Positions 32,462 through 40,683 of a DNA stretch of 40,792 nucleotides are shown one piece after another (position 1 is the stretch's first letter; the number at the start of each line of letters is the position of its first letter). Made by a program: the position numbers and the translations under genes. Source of the DNA: an uncultured Sphingomonadales bacterium (lineage in GTDB: Bacteria > Pseudomonadota > Alphaproteobacteria > Sphingomonadales > Sphingomonadaceae). The stretch lies in contig CAINGT010000011.1 in the NCBI GenBank assembly GCA_903848655.1, positions 1 to 40,792 on the forward strand, read 5' to 3'. The notes below the pieces were generated by a model, which saw only the letters and a list, made by a program, of their open reading frames with translations, had not been told where the DNA came from and searched no databases.

Positions 32462-34273
32462 TCATGCCGCCAGCGGCGCGGTGGCACGGTCCAGCCACGC
32501 GCGATCATCACCGGCCAGCAACGGGCCGATGATCGCGCGCACTGTGGCGTGATAGTCATCGATCCAGCCGCGCTCGGCTGAATCGAGCAGCGCCAGATCG
32601 ATCAGCCGCCGGTCAATCGGCGCATGGGTCAGCGTGGCAAAGCCCAGAAACGCACCTTCACCCCCGGCAATCGCGCGCGGTTCGACCAGCACCAGATTTT
32701 CGATGCGGATGCCATAGGCCCCGGTGCGGTAATAGCCCGGCTCGTTTGAAATGATCATTCCCGGCAGCAGTGTATGGGTCGTGCCCGCTTGCCCGCCTTG
32801 TGCTTTGGCAATCCGCTGCGGCCCTTCGTGCACTGCGAGGTAGCTGCCGACGCCGTGCCCGGTGCCATGGGCATAATCCAGCCCCGCCGCCCACAAGAAC
32901 TGGCGCGCCAGCGTATCAAGCTGCGCGCCGCTGGTGCCCGCCGGAAATACCGCGCGCGCCAGCGCGATGTGGCCTTTGAGCACGCGGGTAAAGCGGTCGC
33001 ACAGCTCCGCCGGGGGATCGCCCGGCCCGATCCACACCGTGCGGGTAACATCGGTGGTGCCATCGCGGTACTGCCCGCCCGAATCGACCAGATAGACGCT
33101 GCCTGGCGTGATCGCACGGTTGGTCAAGGCATCGACGCGGTAGTGGACAATCGCGCCGTTCGCCCCCGCGCCCGAAATCGTATCGAACGACAGATCGAGC
33201 AAGTCGCCGCTGGCGCGCCGTTCGGCTTCGAGCCGCTGCGCCGCCGATAGTTCGCTTTGCCCGCCTTCTGGCCCGGCGCGGTCGAGCCAGTGCAAAAACC
33301 GCGCCAGCGCCGCGCCATCGCGCGCTTGCGCCGCGCGGTGCCCGGCGATCTCGACCGGGTTTTTGACCGCTTTGGGCACCAGCACCGGATCGGTCAGCGG
33401 CACGGCGGTTGCACCTGCCGCATCGAGCGCGACAAAAATCGCCGCGACGCTGCGTTCGGGATCAATCCCCACGCGCTTGTCGGCCAGCGCGCCGAGCGCG
33501 GCGACAAACCCGTCACGCGGGGTCAGCCGCACCGCATCGCCCAGATGCGCCACCAATTCGGGCGAAGTTTTGCCGGGATCAAGAAACAGATCGGCGCTGC
33601 CATCGGCATGGACGAGTGCAAACGCCAGCGCCACCGGGGTATGATCGATATCGGCCCCGCGCAGATTGAACAGCCAGGCAAGCGAATCGAGCGCGGCGAT
33701 CACCACCGCATCGCAAGCCGTGCGCGCCAGCCACGCGGCAACATCGGCGCGTTTGGTGGCGGCATCGACCCCGGCATAGGCCAGCGGGTGCGGCACCACA
33801 GGCGCGGCAGAAGGCGCGGGCTGATCCGCCCAGATCGCATCGACCGGGTTGGCGGGATGCGCCACCAGCATTGCCCCGCGTGCGGCGAGCGTACGCGCGG
33901 TGGCATCGACCCAGCCGCGCGTGTGCAGCCAAGGGTCATAGCCGATGCGTGCGTGATCGGGCGCATGGTCGGCCAGCCAGCCTGCCACGCTCGCCCCCGG
34001 GACTTCGTGCACCGCATATGCCGCGCCATCGACCTGATCGCGCGCCTGCAACGTATAGCGCCCATCGACGAACAGCGCGGCGGTTTCGGCCAGCACCACC
34101 GCTGTCCCCGCCGATCCGCCAAACCCGGTCAGCCATTCGAGCCGCCGCGCATAAGCACCGACATATTCGCTCATATGTTCATCGCAGATCGGCACGATCC
34201 AGCCATCGAGCTGGTCGGCGTTCAGCCGCTCGCGCAAGGCTGCGAGCCGCGATCCATGCAGGGTACCCACCAT
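32462..34273 (-). CDS. Aminopeptidase P family Xaa-Pro aminopeptidase (M24B)
   Basis: The 603-residue product is a long-form aminopeptidase P with two creatinase-like N-terminal domains and a C-terminal pita-bread catalytic domain. The two-metal site is complete: Asp397 and Asp408 ('VDSGGQYRDGTTDVTRT'), His473 ('GTGHGVGSYL'), Glu511 ('ISNEPGYY') and Glu525 ('RIENLVLVE'). It releases an N-terminal residue preceding proline in the cytoplasm; no signal peptide is present. I start it at ATG 34273 (MVGTLHGSRLAALRERLNAD), matching the usual beginning; an upstream frame extension is not family-like. It is divergent from the oligopeptidase B gene, 73 bp apart. Confidence 0.94.
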   Translation of the reverse strand: MVGTLHGSRLAALRERLNADQLDGWIVPICDEHMSEYVGAYARRLEWLTGFGGSAGTAVVLAETAALFVDGRYTLQARDQVDGAAYAVHEVPGASVAGWLADHAPDHARIGYDPWLHTRGWVDATARTLAARGAMLVAHPANPVDAIWADQPAPSAAPVVPHPLAYAGVDAATKRADVAAWLARTACDAVVIAALDSLAWLFNLRGADIDHTPVALAFALVHADGSADLFLDPGKTSPELVAHLGDAVRLTPRDGFVAALGALADKRVGIDPERSVAAIFVALDAAGATAVPLTDPVLVPKAVKNPVEIAGHRAAQARDGAALARFLHWLDRAGPEGGQSELSAAQRLEAERRASGDLLDLSFDTISGAGANGAIVHYRVDALTNRAITPGSVYLVDSGGQYRDGTTDVTRTVWIGPGDPPAELCDRFTRVLKGHIALARAVFPAGTSGAQLDTLARQFLWAAGLDYAHGTGHGVGSYLAVHEGPQRIAKAQGGQAGTTHTLLPGMIISNEPGYYRTGAYGIRIENLVLVEPRAIAGGEGAFLGFATLTHAPIDRRLIDLALLDSAERGWIDDYHATVRAIIGPLLAGDDRAWLDRATAPLAA

Positions 34274-34346
34274 TCGCCGTGATTCCGTTCGAGACTGGCC
34301 GATTGCCCGGCTTGTCCGGGCGCGCGCGGCAGCATAGAGCCGGTCC

Positions 34347-36440
34347 ATGCCCGATACCACCCCCCCCGCCGCCCCGCCGGTCGCCGCCCGCCGCCCGACC
34401 CAATCGACTCATCACGATGTCACGCTGACCGACGATTACGCGTGGTTGCGCGATCCGGGCTATCCCGAGGTCACCGATCCCGACGTGCTGGCCCATCTGG
34501 CGGCGGAAAACGCATGGTTCGATGCCGCGATGGCGGGGCAGGCGGGGCGGATCGACGATCTGTTCTCCGAAATGCGCGCGCGGATCAAAGAAGACGATGG
34601 CTCGGTGCCGCAAAAAGACGGCGCGTACCGCTATTGGCACGCGTATGAGGCGGGCGGCGAATATCGCAAATGGTGGCGCCGCCCGGTTGCGGCGGGCGAG
34701 GATAGCGGGGCGGATGAGCTGATCCTTGACGAAACCGCGCTGGCGGCGGGCAAGGACTATTTCGCGCTCGGCGCGCTCGCGGTGTCGCACGACGGATTGC
34801 GGCTGGCCTGGTCGGTCGATGACGACGGGTCTGAACGCTATGTCGCCCAGATCAAAGTGATCGCCAGCGGCGAAGTACTGCCCGACCGCATCCCCGACAC
34901 ATCGGGCGGGCTGGTCTGGGCGAGCGATGACCAGAGCCTCGTCTATGCGCGGGTCAACGACCAGTGGCGCGCCGATACCGTGCTGCTGCACCGCATCGGC
35001 ACGGCGGCAAGCGATGATGTGGTGCTTTTTCACGAAACCGACGAAGGCTTTCGCGTCGATGTCGGCCTGTCGGCGAACGAAAACTGGCTGGTGATCGCGA
35101 CCGGCGATCATGCCACGACCGAGGCATGGCTGGTGCCCGCCGCCGATCCGCTTGCACCGCTGCAATGCGTGCGCGCGCGGCAAACCGGGGTCGAATACGA
35201 TGTCGATGTGCTGGATCGCGGCGATGGCAGCGCCCCGCTGCTCTATATTCACACCAACGATGACCACGAAAATTTCCGGCTGGCGACCGCGCCGCTGCAT
35301 GATCCGGCGGCATGGACCACGCTGATCGCGGGCAGCGATGATGTCTATCTGACCGGGTTTGAACTGTTCCGCGATTTCTGGGTGGTTGAAAGCCGGGTGC
35401 GCGGGCTCGACCGGATCGAATTGCGGTTTTACAATGATCCCGCGCGGGTCGAACCGATCAGCTTTCCCGACGTCAGCTATCAGGCGGAACTGGGTGACAA
35501 TCCGGAATGGGCGACCGATCGCCTGCGGCTGACCTATCAGTCGATGATCGCGCCGCGCACGGTCTATGACTATCATGTCGCGACGCGCCGCCTTGAACCG
35601 CTGAAAGTGCAGGAAATTCCGGCGGGTTATGACGCATCGCGCTATGTAACCGAACGAGTCGAGATCGTGGCGCGCGATGGCACGCGGGTGCCGGTGTCGA
35701 TCATGACGCGCAAAGACCGCACCGGGCCAGTGCCGTTATACCTTTATGGCTATGGCGCTTACGGCATCGCGATCAGCCCCGGATTTTCGACCGTGCGGCT
35801 TAGCCTGGTGGATCGCGGCATGGCCTTTGCCATCGCGCATATTCGCGGCGGCGATGATCTGGGCCGCGCGTGGTACAAAGCGGGCAAGCTGGACCGTCGC
35901 ACCAATACCTTCACCGATTTTGTCGATGTCGCGCGCGGGCTGATCGCGCGCGGGCTGACCGAACCGGGGCGGATCGCGATCAGCGGCGGATCGGCTGGGG
36001 GCGAATTGATGGGTGCGGTGATCAATTCCGACCCCGATCTGTGGGGCGCGGTGGTCGCGCACGTGCCGTTCGTCGATGTGCTGAACACCATGCTCGATGA
36101 TACGTTGCCGCTGACACCGGGCGAATGGCCCGAATGGGGCAATCCGATTACCGATCCGGCGGCGTTTGCGCTGATCCGGTCGTATTCGCCCTATGAGCAA
36201 GTGCGCGCGCAGGCCTATCCGCCGTTGCTGGTGACCGCCGGGCTGAACGATCCGCGCGTTACGTATTGGGAACCGGCGAAATGGGTGGCCAAATTGCGCG
36301 CGGTCAAGACCGATAGCAATATCCTGCTGCTCAAGACCCATATGGGCGCGGGCCACGGCGGCAAATCGGGGCGGTTTGAATCGCTCAAAGAGGCTGCGGA
36401 GGAATTTGCATTTATTCTTTGGCAGTTGGGGATTGATTGA
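34347..36440 (+). CDS. ptrB: Oligopeptidase B-like S9A serine peptidase
   Basis: The 697-residue product has an N-terminal beta-propeller and a C-terminal alpha/beta-hydrolase domain. The triad is Ser549 ('ISGGSAGGELMG'), Asp635 ('AGLNDPRVTYWEPAKW') and His670 ('MGAGHGGKSGR'); spacings of 86 and 35 fit oligopeptidase B. 'DDYAWLRD' near residue 28 and 'YEAGGEYRKWWRRP' are typical N-terminal motifs. It cuts small peptides after basic residues in the cytoplasm; specificity is inferred from the family. ATG 34347 is the first start. Its 3' end overlaps the convergent acyltransferase gene by 29 bp. Confidence 0.94.
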   Translation: MPDTTPPAAPPVAARRPTQSTHHDVTLTDDYAWLRDPGYPEVTDPDVLAHLAAENAWFDAAMAGQAGRIDDLFSEMRARIKEDDGSVPQKDGAYRYWHAYEAGGEYRKWWRRPVAAGEDSGADELILDETALAAGKDYFALGALAVSHDGLRLAWSVDDDGSERYVAQIKVIASGEVLPDRIPDTSGGLVWASDDQSLVYARVNDQWRADTVLLHRIGTAASDDVVLFHETDEGFRVDVGLSANENWLVIATGDHATTEAWLVPAADPLAPLQCVRARQTGVEYDVDVLDRGDGSAPLLYIHTNDDHENFRLATAPLHDPAAWTTLIAGSDDVYLTGFELFRDFWVVESRVRGLDRIELRFYNDPARVEPISFPDVSYQAELGDNPEWATDRLRLTYQSMIAPRTVYDYHVATRRLEPLKVQEIPAGYDASRYVTERVEIVARDGTRVPVSIMTRKDRTGPVPLYLYGYGAYGIAISPGFSTVRLSLVDRGMAFAIAHIRGGDDLGRAWYKAGKLDRRTNTFTDFVDVARGLIARGLTEPGRIAISGGSAGGELMGAVINSDPDLWGAVVAHVPFVDVLNTMLDDTLPLTPGEWPEWGNPITDPAAFALIRSYSPYEQVRAQAYPPLLVTAGLNDPRVTYWEPAKWVAKLRAVKTDSNILLLKTHMGAGHGGKSGRFESLKEAAEEFAFILWQLGID

Positions 36441-37164
36441 CGGGTCTCGTCCGTAGCGCGTTGATCGCCTGATGCACTGCGGCCTCGATCTTGGCGCGCG
36501 GCAGGCCCGGCGGCAGTTCGGCCCCGATGCGATAGCGGATCACCCCGGCGCGTTTCCAGCGGCGGTGGTACAAGCGCCCGCTGTCCACCGCCACCGGCAC
36601 CACTGGCAGATCGATCATCTTGTATAGTCCGGCAAATCCCGCTTGCAACGCGGGGGCGCTGGTGTGCGCGACGCGCGTGCCTTCGGGAAAGATCACCAGC
36701 GGGCGCGGCCGCCCGGCGGTCAGCGCATTGGCGCGCGCGGCGGCGATCATGCCGCGCAAGGCGCGCGCACCCGCGCTGCGTTCGACCGCGATCAGCCCAT
36801 AGCGCCGCCCGAGCAGCCCCCACACCGGGATCGCGAGCAATTCAGCTTTGGCAAAGATCACCGGGTCGGTCATCAGCATCGGCAGGTCAATCGCTTCGAA
36901 CAGCGATTCATGGCGCATCGCATAAAGCACCGGATGGTCGGGCAATGTGCCTTCGACCACCACGCGGATGCCCAGGATATGGCGGCAACACCAGCGGTGC
37001 CACCCGCACCACACGCGCACCATCGTGCGCAATGCGCCGACGGGCAAGACCAGCGTCAGCACATTGGTGGCGATCATCACCACGCTCGTGCCATAAAACA
37101 GCGTGTAAAACGCGCCGCTGCGCGCAACCTCTGACCAGCGGGGGCGGGGGTCAGGCGTGGTCAT
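36412..37164 (-). CDS. plsC: 1-acyl-sn-glycerol-3-phosphate acyltransferase-like protein (PlsC family)
   Basis: The 250-residue product has an N-terminal hydrophobic segment (about residues 18-45), then the acyltransferase motifs: 'AMRHESLFEAIDLP' with His85, 'GLIAVERSAGARALRGM' as motif II and FPEGTR at 159-164. It should acylate lysophosphatidic acid at the inner membrane. The HX4D motif appears here as His85-x4-Glu90, a variant seen in alphaproteobacterial relatives. ATG 37164 lies inside the end of the ydcF-like gene (14-bp overlap). It is the last gene of the ftsE-ftsX-ydcF-plsC cluster. Confidence 0.9.
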   Translation of the reverse strand: MTTPDPRPRWSEVARSGAFYTLFYGTSVVMIATNVLTLVLPVGALRTMVRVWCGWHRWCCRHILGIRVVVEGTLPDHPVLYAMRHESLFEAIDLPMLMTDPVIFAKAELLAIPVWGLLGRRYGLIAVERSAGARALRGMIAAARANALTAGRPRPLVIFPEGTRVAHTSAPALQAGFAGLYKMIDLPVVPVAVDSGRLYHRRWKRAGVIRYRIGAELPPGLPRAKIEAAVHQAINALRTRPVNQSPTAKE

Positions 37165-37744
37165 GGCCCGCTGCCGGATCGCTTGGCACAGGCGGCCAGC
37201 CGACCAGCCAGGCGGCCATGCGCGCGAGCAGCTTGTTGTATTCGACAAACAGCATTTTCATCGCCGGTTGCGAGGGCACGGCATCTTCGATGATGGTCAG
37301 GCCGCGTGGCCCGGCGACTGTCAGATCGAAGGCCGCGCGGCGCATGTGCCAGTCGGTCGTGACCAGCCGTACAGAATGCATCCGGTGGCGCACAATCCAG
37401 TCCGCCGCCTCTCGCGCGTTGGAACGCGTGTCATACGCGCGATAGCCCAGCGTGACGCAACAGGCGAACTGCGCCGGGGGCACCGCATATTCATTGGCGA
37501 AACGGTCACGCGTCACTTGCGGATCGACGCCTGATACCAGCAGGCGTTGCGCCTGCCCCGCACGCAACACCTCAAGCCCGCGCGCAATGCGTCCGGGGCC
37601 GCCGGTCAGCACGATTACGCCGTCGGTATGATCTGGGCCGGCCGGGCGCGGCAGCAGCAGGGCAAACCACAAGAATCCCAACAGCCACACCAGCACCAGC
37701 GCCAGCACGGCGCGCAACAGACCGGACGGCTTGAACAGGCGCAT
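37151..37744 (-). CDS. YdcF/DUF218 family membrane protein
   Basis: The 197-residue product has one N-terminal transmembrane helix (about residues 10-31) and a DUF218 domain: 'DGVIVLTGGPGRIARGLEVL', 'RLLVSGVDP', 'YDTRSNAREAADWI' and 'VRLVTTDWHMRRAAFDL'. Relatives include SanA and YdcF, linked to envelope or vancomycin phenotypes in enterics, but the biochemical function is unsettled. ATG 37744 begins 10 bp after the ftsX stop, and the gene overlaps the acyltransferase start by 14 bp. The conserved neighbourhood with ftsEX suggests a cell-envelope role. Confidence 0.88.
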   Translation of the reverse strand: MRLFKPSGLLRAVLALVLVWLLGFLWFALLLPRPAGPDHTDGVIVLTGGPGRIARGLEVLRAGQAQRLLVSGVDPQVTRDRFANEYAVPPAQFACCVTLGYRAYDTRSNAREAADWIVRHRMHSVRLVTTDWHMRRAAFDLTVAGPRGLTIIEDAVPSQPAMKMLFVEYNKLLARMAAWLVGWPPVPSDPAAGHDHA

Positions 37745-37754
37745 TGCGACTATC

Positions 37755-38666
37755 CTACACCATCCGCCGCAGCGCGGAAAGCACGGTCAGCCGCGCGGTC
37801 AGCAGCGCCAGCACGACCCCGCCCAGCGGGATCGCGCCGACCGCCAGCCAGTCGGTCCAGCCCAGCACCGCACCCGCGCCCATGCCCGAACCCAGCGCGC
37901 TGAACTGTTCGGCCAGCGCCAGGATCGCGGCAATTCCGGCGATCAGCCCGATCAGGCCGCCAACCGCCGCCTCGCGCGCGGCGCTGCGCTGGAACACCCG
38001 CGCGATCTGCGCGTCGGTCGCGCCCAGCAAATGCACAATCGCAATCGCCTCGCGCTGATCGACCAGCGCGGTGCGCGCGGCCAGCACCACCGCTGCAACT
38101 GTGGCCGTGGCCAAAAGCGCGATCAACCCGCCCGCCAGCCATTGCAGCGTGGAAATCGCGCGGAACACCGGGATCAGCCACGCCGATTGCGCATCGACCC
38201 GCGCCGCCGGGGCCACCCGCGCCAGCGCCGCGCGCAACGCCGCCACGCGTTCGGGCGTGGCCGCGCCGCTCAACCGCAAGTCGATCAGCGCGGGGATCGG
38301 CAATTCGTCGATGGCATCGCCCGGACGCGTTCCCAGCCACGGTTCGAGCAAAGTTTCCAGTTGCGCCTGTTCGACACGGCGCACTTCGACCACCCCGGCG
38401 CTGCGGCGCAGCACGGCCAGCGCGGCTTCGGTCTGCTGGTTGCGCGATATCGGCGCGGCGCTGATGATCTGCACTGTTACCCCGCCGTTGAGATCGGCGC
38501 TGGCGCGCATGGCGGCATTGCGCAAGGCGAGCCCGCTGGCCGCTGCGATCACCGTCAGCGCGATCACGATGGCGATCACCCACGGCATCGGACTGCCCCG
38601 GCGGAGATTGGGCAGCAAGGCGCGATCGCGGTTGCGCGCACGACCGGCGCTGGACGCTGCGGTCAT
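37755..38666 (-). CDS. ftsX: Cell division protein FtsX
   Basis: The 303-residue membrane protein pairs with FtsE in the divisome, where the complex controls periplasmic peptidoglycan hydrolases. It has an N-terminal helix ('MPWVIAIVIALTVIAAASG', about residues 27-45), a periplasmic loop of about 120 residues, and three C-terminal helices ('LAGGLIALLATATVAAVVLA', 'AAVGGLIGLIAGIAAILALA', 'LAVGAIPLGGVVLALLTARL') with the cytoplasmic 'EAIAIVHLLGATDAQIARVFQ' motif. The start ATG 38666 overlaps the ftsE stop by four bases. The sequence is Ala-rich and divergent, as FtsX usually is, but position after ftsE makes the call firm. Confidence 0.9.
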   Translation of the reverse strand: MTAASSAGRARNRDRALLPNLRRGSPMPWVIAIVIALTVIAAASGLALRNAAMRASADLNGGVTVQIISAAPISRNQQTEAALAVLRRSAGVVEVRRVEQAQLETLLEPWLGTRPGDAIDELPIPALIDLRLSGAATPERVAALRAALARVAPAARVDAQSAWLIPVFRAISTLQWLAGGLIALLATATVAAVVLAARTALVDQREAIAIVHLLGATDAQIARVFQRSAAREAAVGGLIGLIAGIAAILALAEQFSALGSGMGAGAVLGWTDWLAVGAIPLGGVVLALLTARLTVLSALRRMV

Positions 38667-39427
38667 GCCGGGGCAAACCCCAGCGGCGCAATGCCCCCGT
38701 GGTTCCCCGTGGGGCCGGTGCGGCGCGGCGGATAGCGCAACGCGCCGGTCGGATCGGACAGCCGCCCGTTATCCAGCCGCATAATCAGCGAATCCGGCAC
38801 TTTGCGGATCAGGTGCACATCGTGCGTAGCCACCACCACGCTGGTCCCCAGCCGCCCCAGGCTTTCAAACAGACGCAACAGTTTCAGCGCCATGTCGGGA
38901 TCGACATTGCCGGTCGGCTCGTCCGCCACCAGCAGATCGGGCCGCGCGATCACCGCGCGCGCAATCGCCACGCGTTGCTGTTCCCCGCCCGACAGCGTGG
39001 CGGGGCGGGCATCGCGCCGCTCGGCCAGGTCAACCCATTCGAGCATTTCATCGACCGGTTTGGTGATTTCGCGTTCGGGCACCCCGGCCACGCGCAGCGG
39101 CAGGGCGATATTGTCAAACGCCGACAAGTGCGCCACCAGCCGGAAATCCTGAAACACCACCCCCAGCCGCCGCCGGAACCCCGGCAGCCGTTCGCGCGGC
39201 AGTGTGATCGCATCGGTGCCGAACATGCGGATCAACCCGCGCGAAGGCCGCTGGGCAAGATAGAGCAGGCGCAACAAGCTGGTCTTGCCCGCACCCGATG
39301 CCCCGGTCAGGAAATAGAACCGCCCGGGGAACAGCGTGAACGAAATATCGCTCAGCACTTCATTGCCGGTGCCATAGCGCAGCCCGACATTGTCGAACTG
39401 AACAATTGCGGCGTCGGGCTGGTTCAT
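38663..39427 (-). CDS. ftsE: Cell division ATP-binding protein FtsE
   Basis: The 254-residue ABC ATPase drives FtsX. Walker A is '[18 protein letters not shown]', the Q-loop 'VVFQDFRLV', signature '[14 protein letters not shown]', Walker B '[13 protein letters not shown]' and switch '[11 protein letters not shown]'. The C-terminal tail after residue 225 is longer than in E. coli FtsE and Pro/Gly-rich. I start it at ATG 39427 ([19 protein letters not shown]), which gives the normal length. It overlaps ftsX by four bases and is divergent from the DUF3426 gene, with a 157-bp shared upstream region. Confidence 0.95.
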   Translation of the reverse strand: MNQPDAAIVQFDNVGLRYGTGNEVLSDISFTLFPGRFYFLTGASGAGKTSLLRLLYLAQRPSRGLIRMFGTDAITLPRERLPGFRRRLGVVFQDFRLVAHLSAFDNIALPLRVAGVPEREITKPVDEMLEWVDLAERRDARPATLSGGEQQRVAIARAVIARPDLLVADEPTGNVDPDMALKLLRLFESLGRLGTSVVVATHDVHLIRKVPDSLIMRLDNGRLSDPTGALRYPPRRTGPTGNHGGIAPLGFAPA

Positions 39428-39584
39428 GGGCGCGGCGTTCGGCTTGATCGAGGGGCGGGGCAGGGCGGATCGGGTCGCATCCGGTGCATAGGCGTCAATC
39501 CATGTGGAAAAAAGGGGCGTGAACGCGATTTTCATCCACCATCGCCCTTGTTTATCGCGCGGTTGCCATGCTTAACCCGGGGCC

Positions 39585-40388
39585 ATGATTATTGCATGCC
39601 CCGCTTGTTCGACCCGCTATGTCGTTCCCGACAGTGCGATTGGCGTGGACGGGCGCACCGTGCGTTGTGCCAAATGCCGCCATAGCTGGTTCCAGGCCGG
39701 GCCGGAACTGACCCCGCGCGCAGACTTTGAAACCCCCGTTCACGAAACCCCGGTTGAGGCGGAACCAGCGCCGCCACCATCACCACCACCATCACCACCA
39801 CCGCCCACACCCGCCGCTGATCCGGTCATTGCGGCAGACACTTCGGCCGAAGAACCGCCGCCGCTTTACACCCGCCGTCCGGTGCCGCCGCCCGCCCCCG
39901 CCGCCGATCCGCTTGACGAAGGCCCGTCGCCGTTTGCCCACGAACCACCGTTTCGTCCCCGCCGCAATGCCGCCCGGCTGTGGACGGTGGCGGCGCTGGC
40001 GTTCGCGTTGGTGGTGGCCGCGCTGATCGGTGCCGCCACCTGGCTCGGGGTGCCGGATTGGCTGCCCTTTGCCAACCCGGTGTTCGGCGCGGGACGCCCC
40101 GATCTGGTGCTGTCGTTCCCCGCTGACCGGCAATCGCGCCAATCCGCCAATGGCCGTGACTATTTCCAGATCAGCGGTACAATCACCAATCGCGGCAAAG
40201 ACGTGCGCGAAGTGCCCCCCATCGTGGTCGTGCTGCGCGATGCCAGCAACCGCGTGGTCGATACCCCCCGCACCATAATCCCGCCCAAAGACGTGCTGAA
40301 CCCGCGCGAAAGCCAAACGATCAGCGAAGCGATCAACGATGTTCCCAAATCCACCAAAGCGATTGAAGTCGGCTGGAAACGCGAATAG
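39585..40388 (+). CDS. MJ0042-type zinc-ribbon, single-pass membrane protein with DUF3426 domain
   Basis: The 267-residue product starts with an MJ0042 zinc ribbon (Cys5, Cys8, Cys28, Cys31; '[14 protein letters not shown]'), followed by a Pro-rich linker (about residues 55-125), a transmembrane helix at 131-153 and a C-terminal DUF3426 domain with an immunoglobulin-like pattern ('[13 protein letters not shown]', '[26 protein letters not shown]'). The function is unknown; the layout implies a cytoplasmic zinc ribbon joined to a periplasmic domain. Divergence from ftsE is a recurrent arrangement in this group. ATG 39585 is the first start. A 12-bp unit repeats in the linker (39774-39802). Confidence 0.88.
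   Translation: MIIACPACSTRYVVPDSAIGVDGRTVRCAKCRHSWFQAGPELTPRADFETPVHETPVEAEPAPPPSPPPSPPPPTPAADPVIAADTSAEEPPPLYTRRPVPPPAPAADPLDEGPSPFAHEPPFRPRRNAARLWTVAALAFALVVAALIGAATWLGVPDWLPFANPVFGAGRPDLVLSFPADRQSRQSANGRDYFQISGTITNRGKDVREVPPIVVVLRDASNRVVDTPRTIIPPKDVLNPRESQTISEAINDVPKSTKAIEVGWKRE
39774..39802 (+). repeat. Short in-frame tandem repeat, 12-bp unit
   Basis: The unit CCACCATCACCA occurs 2.4 times, encoding Pro and Ser in the linker of the DUF3426 protein. Changes in copy number would stay in frame and alter only linker length. Confidence 0.7.
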
Positions 40389-40407
40389 CCGCGAAAAATA
40401 ACGCGGC
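40388..40407 (+). terminator. Hairpin after the DUF3426 gene
   Basis: GCCGCG (40388-40393) pairs with CGCGGC (40402-40407) around an A-rich 8-nt loop, starting at the last base of the stop codon. There is no T tract, so terminator strength is uncertain. Confidence 0.35.
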
Positions 40408-40425
40408 CAGCCCGCGCAAACACGG

Positions 40426-40453
40426 TTGCACGCAGCATGGTGCTTTGCTAAGC
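40426..40453 (+). promoter_or_regulatory. Possible promoter of the tRNA-Leu gene
   Basis: TTGCAC (40426-40431) and CTAAGC (40448-40453) are 16 bp apart, giving a start about 50 nt before the tRNA. The -10 match is weak; placement is supported only by the need for a promoter in this 122-bp gap. Confidence 0.25.
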
Positions 40454-40510
40454 GCCCGCTCCTACCCCGACGGGTGCGTTGGCCTTATGGCTGCAACCCG
40501 TTTGCGACGT

Positions 40511-40597
40511 GCGGTCGTGGCGGAACTGGTAGACGCGCAACGTTGAGGTCGTTGTGGCCGAAAGGCCGTGGAAGTTCGAGTCTTCTCGACCGCACCA
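40511..40597 (+). tRNA. tRNA-Leu (anticodon GAG)
   Basis: The acceptor stem GCGGTCG (40511-40517) pairs with CGACCGC (40587-40593), followed by A and an encoded CCA (40595-40597). The anticodon stem is CAACG/CGTTG around the loop TTGAGGT with anticodon GAG at 40545-40547, reading CUC and CUU. A long variable arm, GGCC-GAAA-GGCC, marks a class II tRNA, and the T loop is TTCGAGT. All arms are intact at 87 nt. CUC is a common leucine codon in this GC-rich genome. Confidence 0.97.
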
Positions 40598-40683
40598 GTC
40601 ACGCGACCCAGCCCTTGCGCGATGACCCAAAGGCCGCACCATCCCGGCCAAACAATCCCCGAAAGCAGGATGCGATTGAATTA
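40598..40683. other. Spacer between tRNA-Leu and the tandem repeat
   Basis: No gene, hairpin or promoter could be supported in these 86 bases. Confidence 0.5.

Noticed and set aside
39503..39511. TGTGGAAAA near the ftsE/DUF3426 promoters as a DnaA box
   Set aside because: It differs from TGTGGATAA at a key base and stands alone, with no cluster or AT-rich unwinding region.
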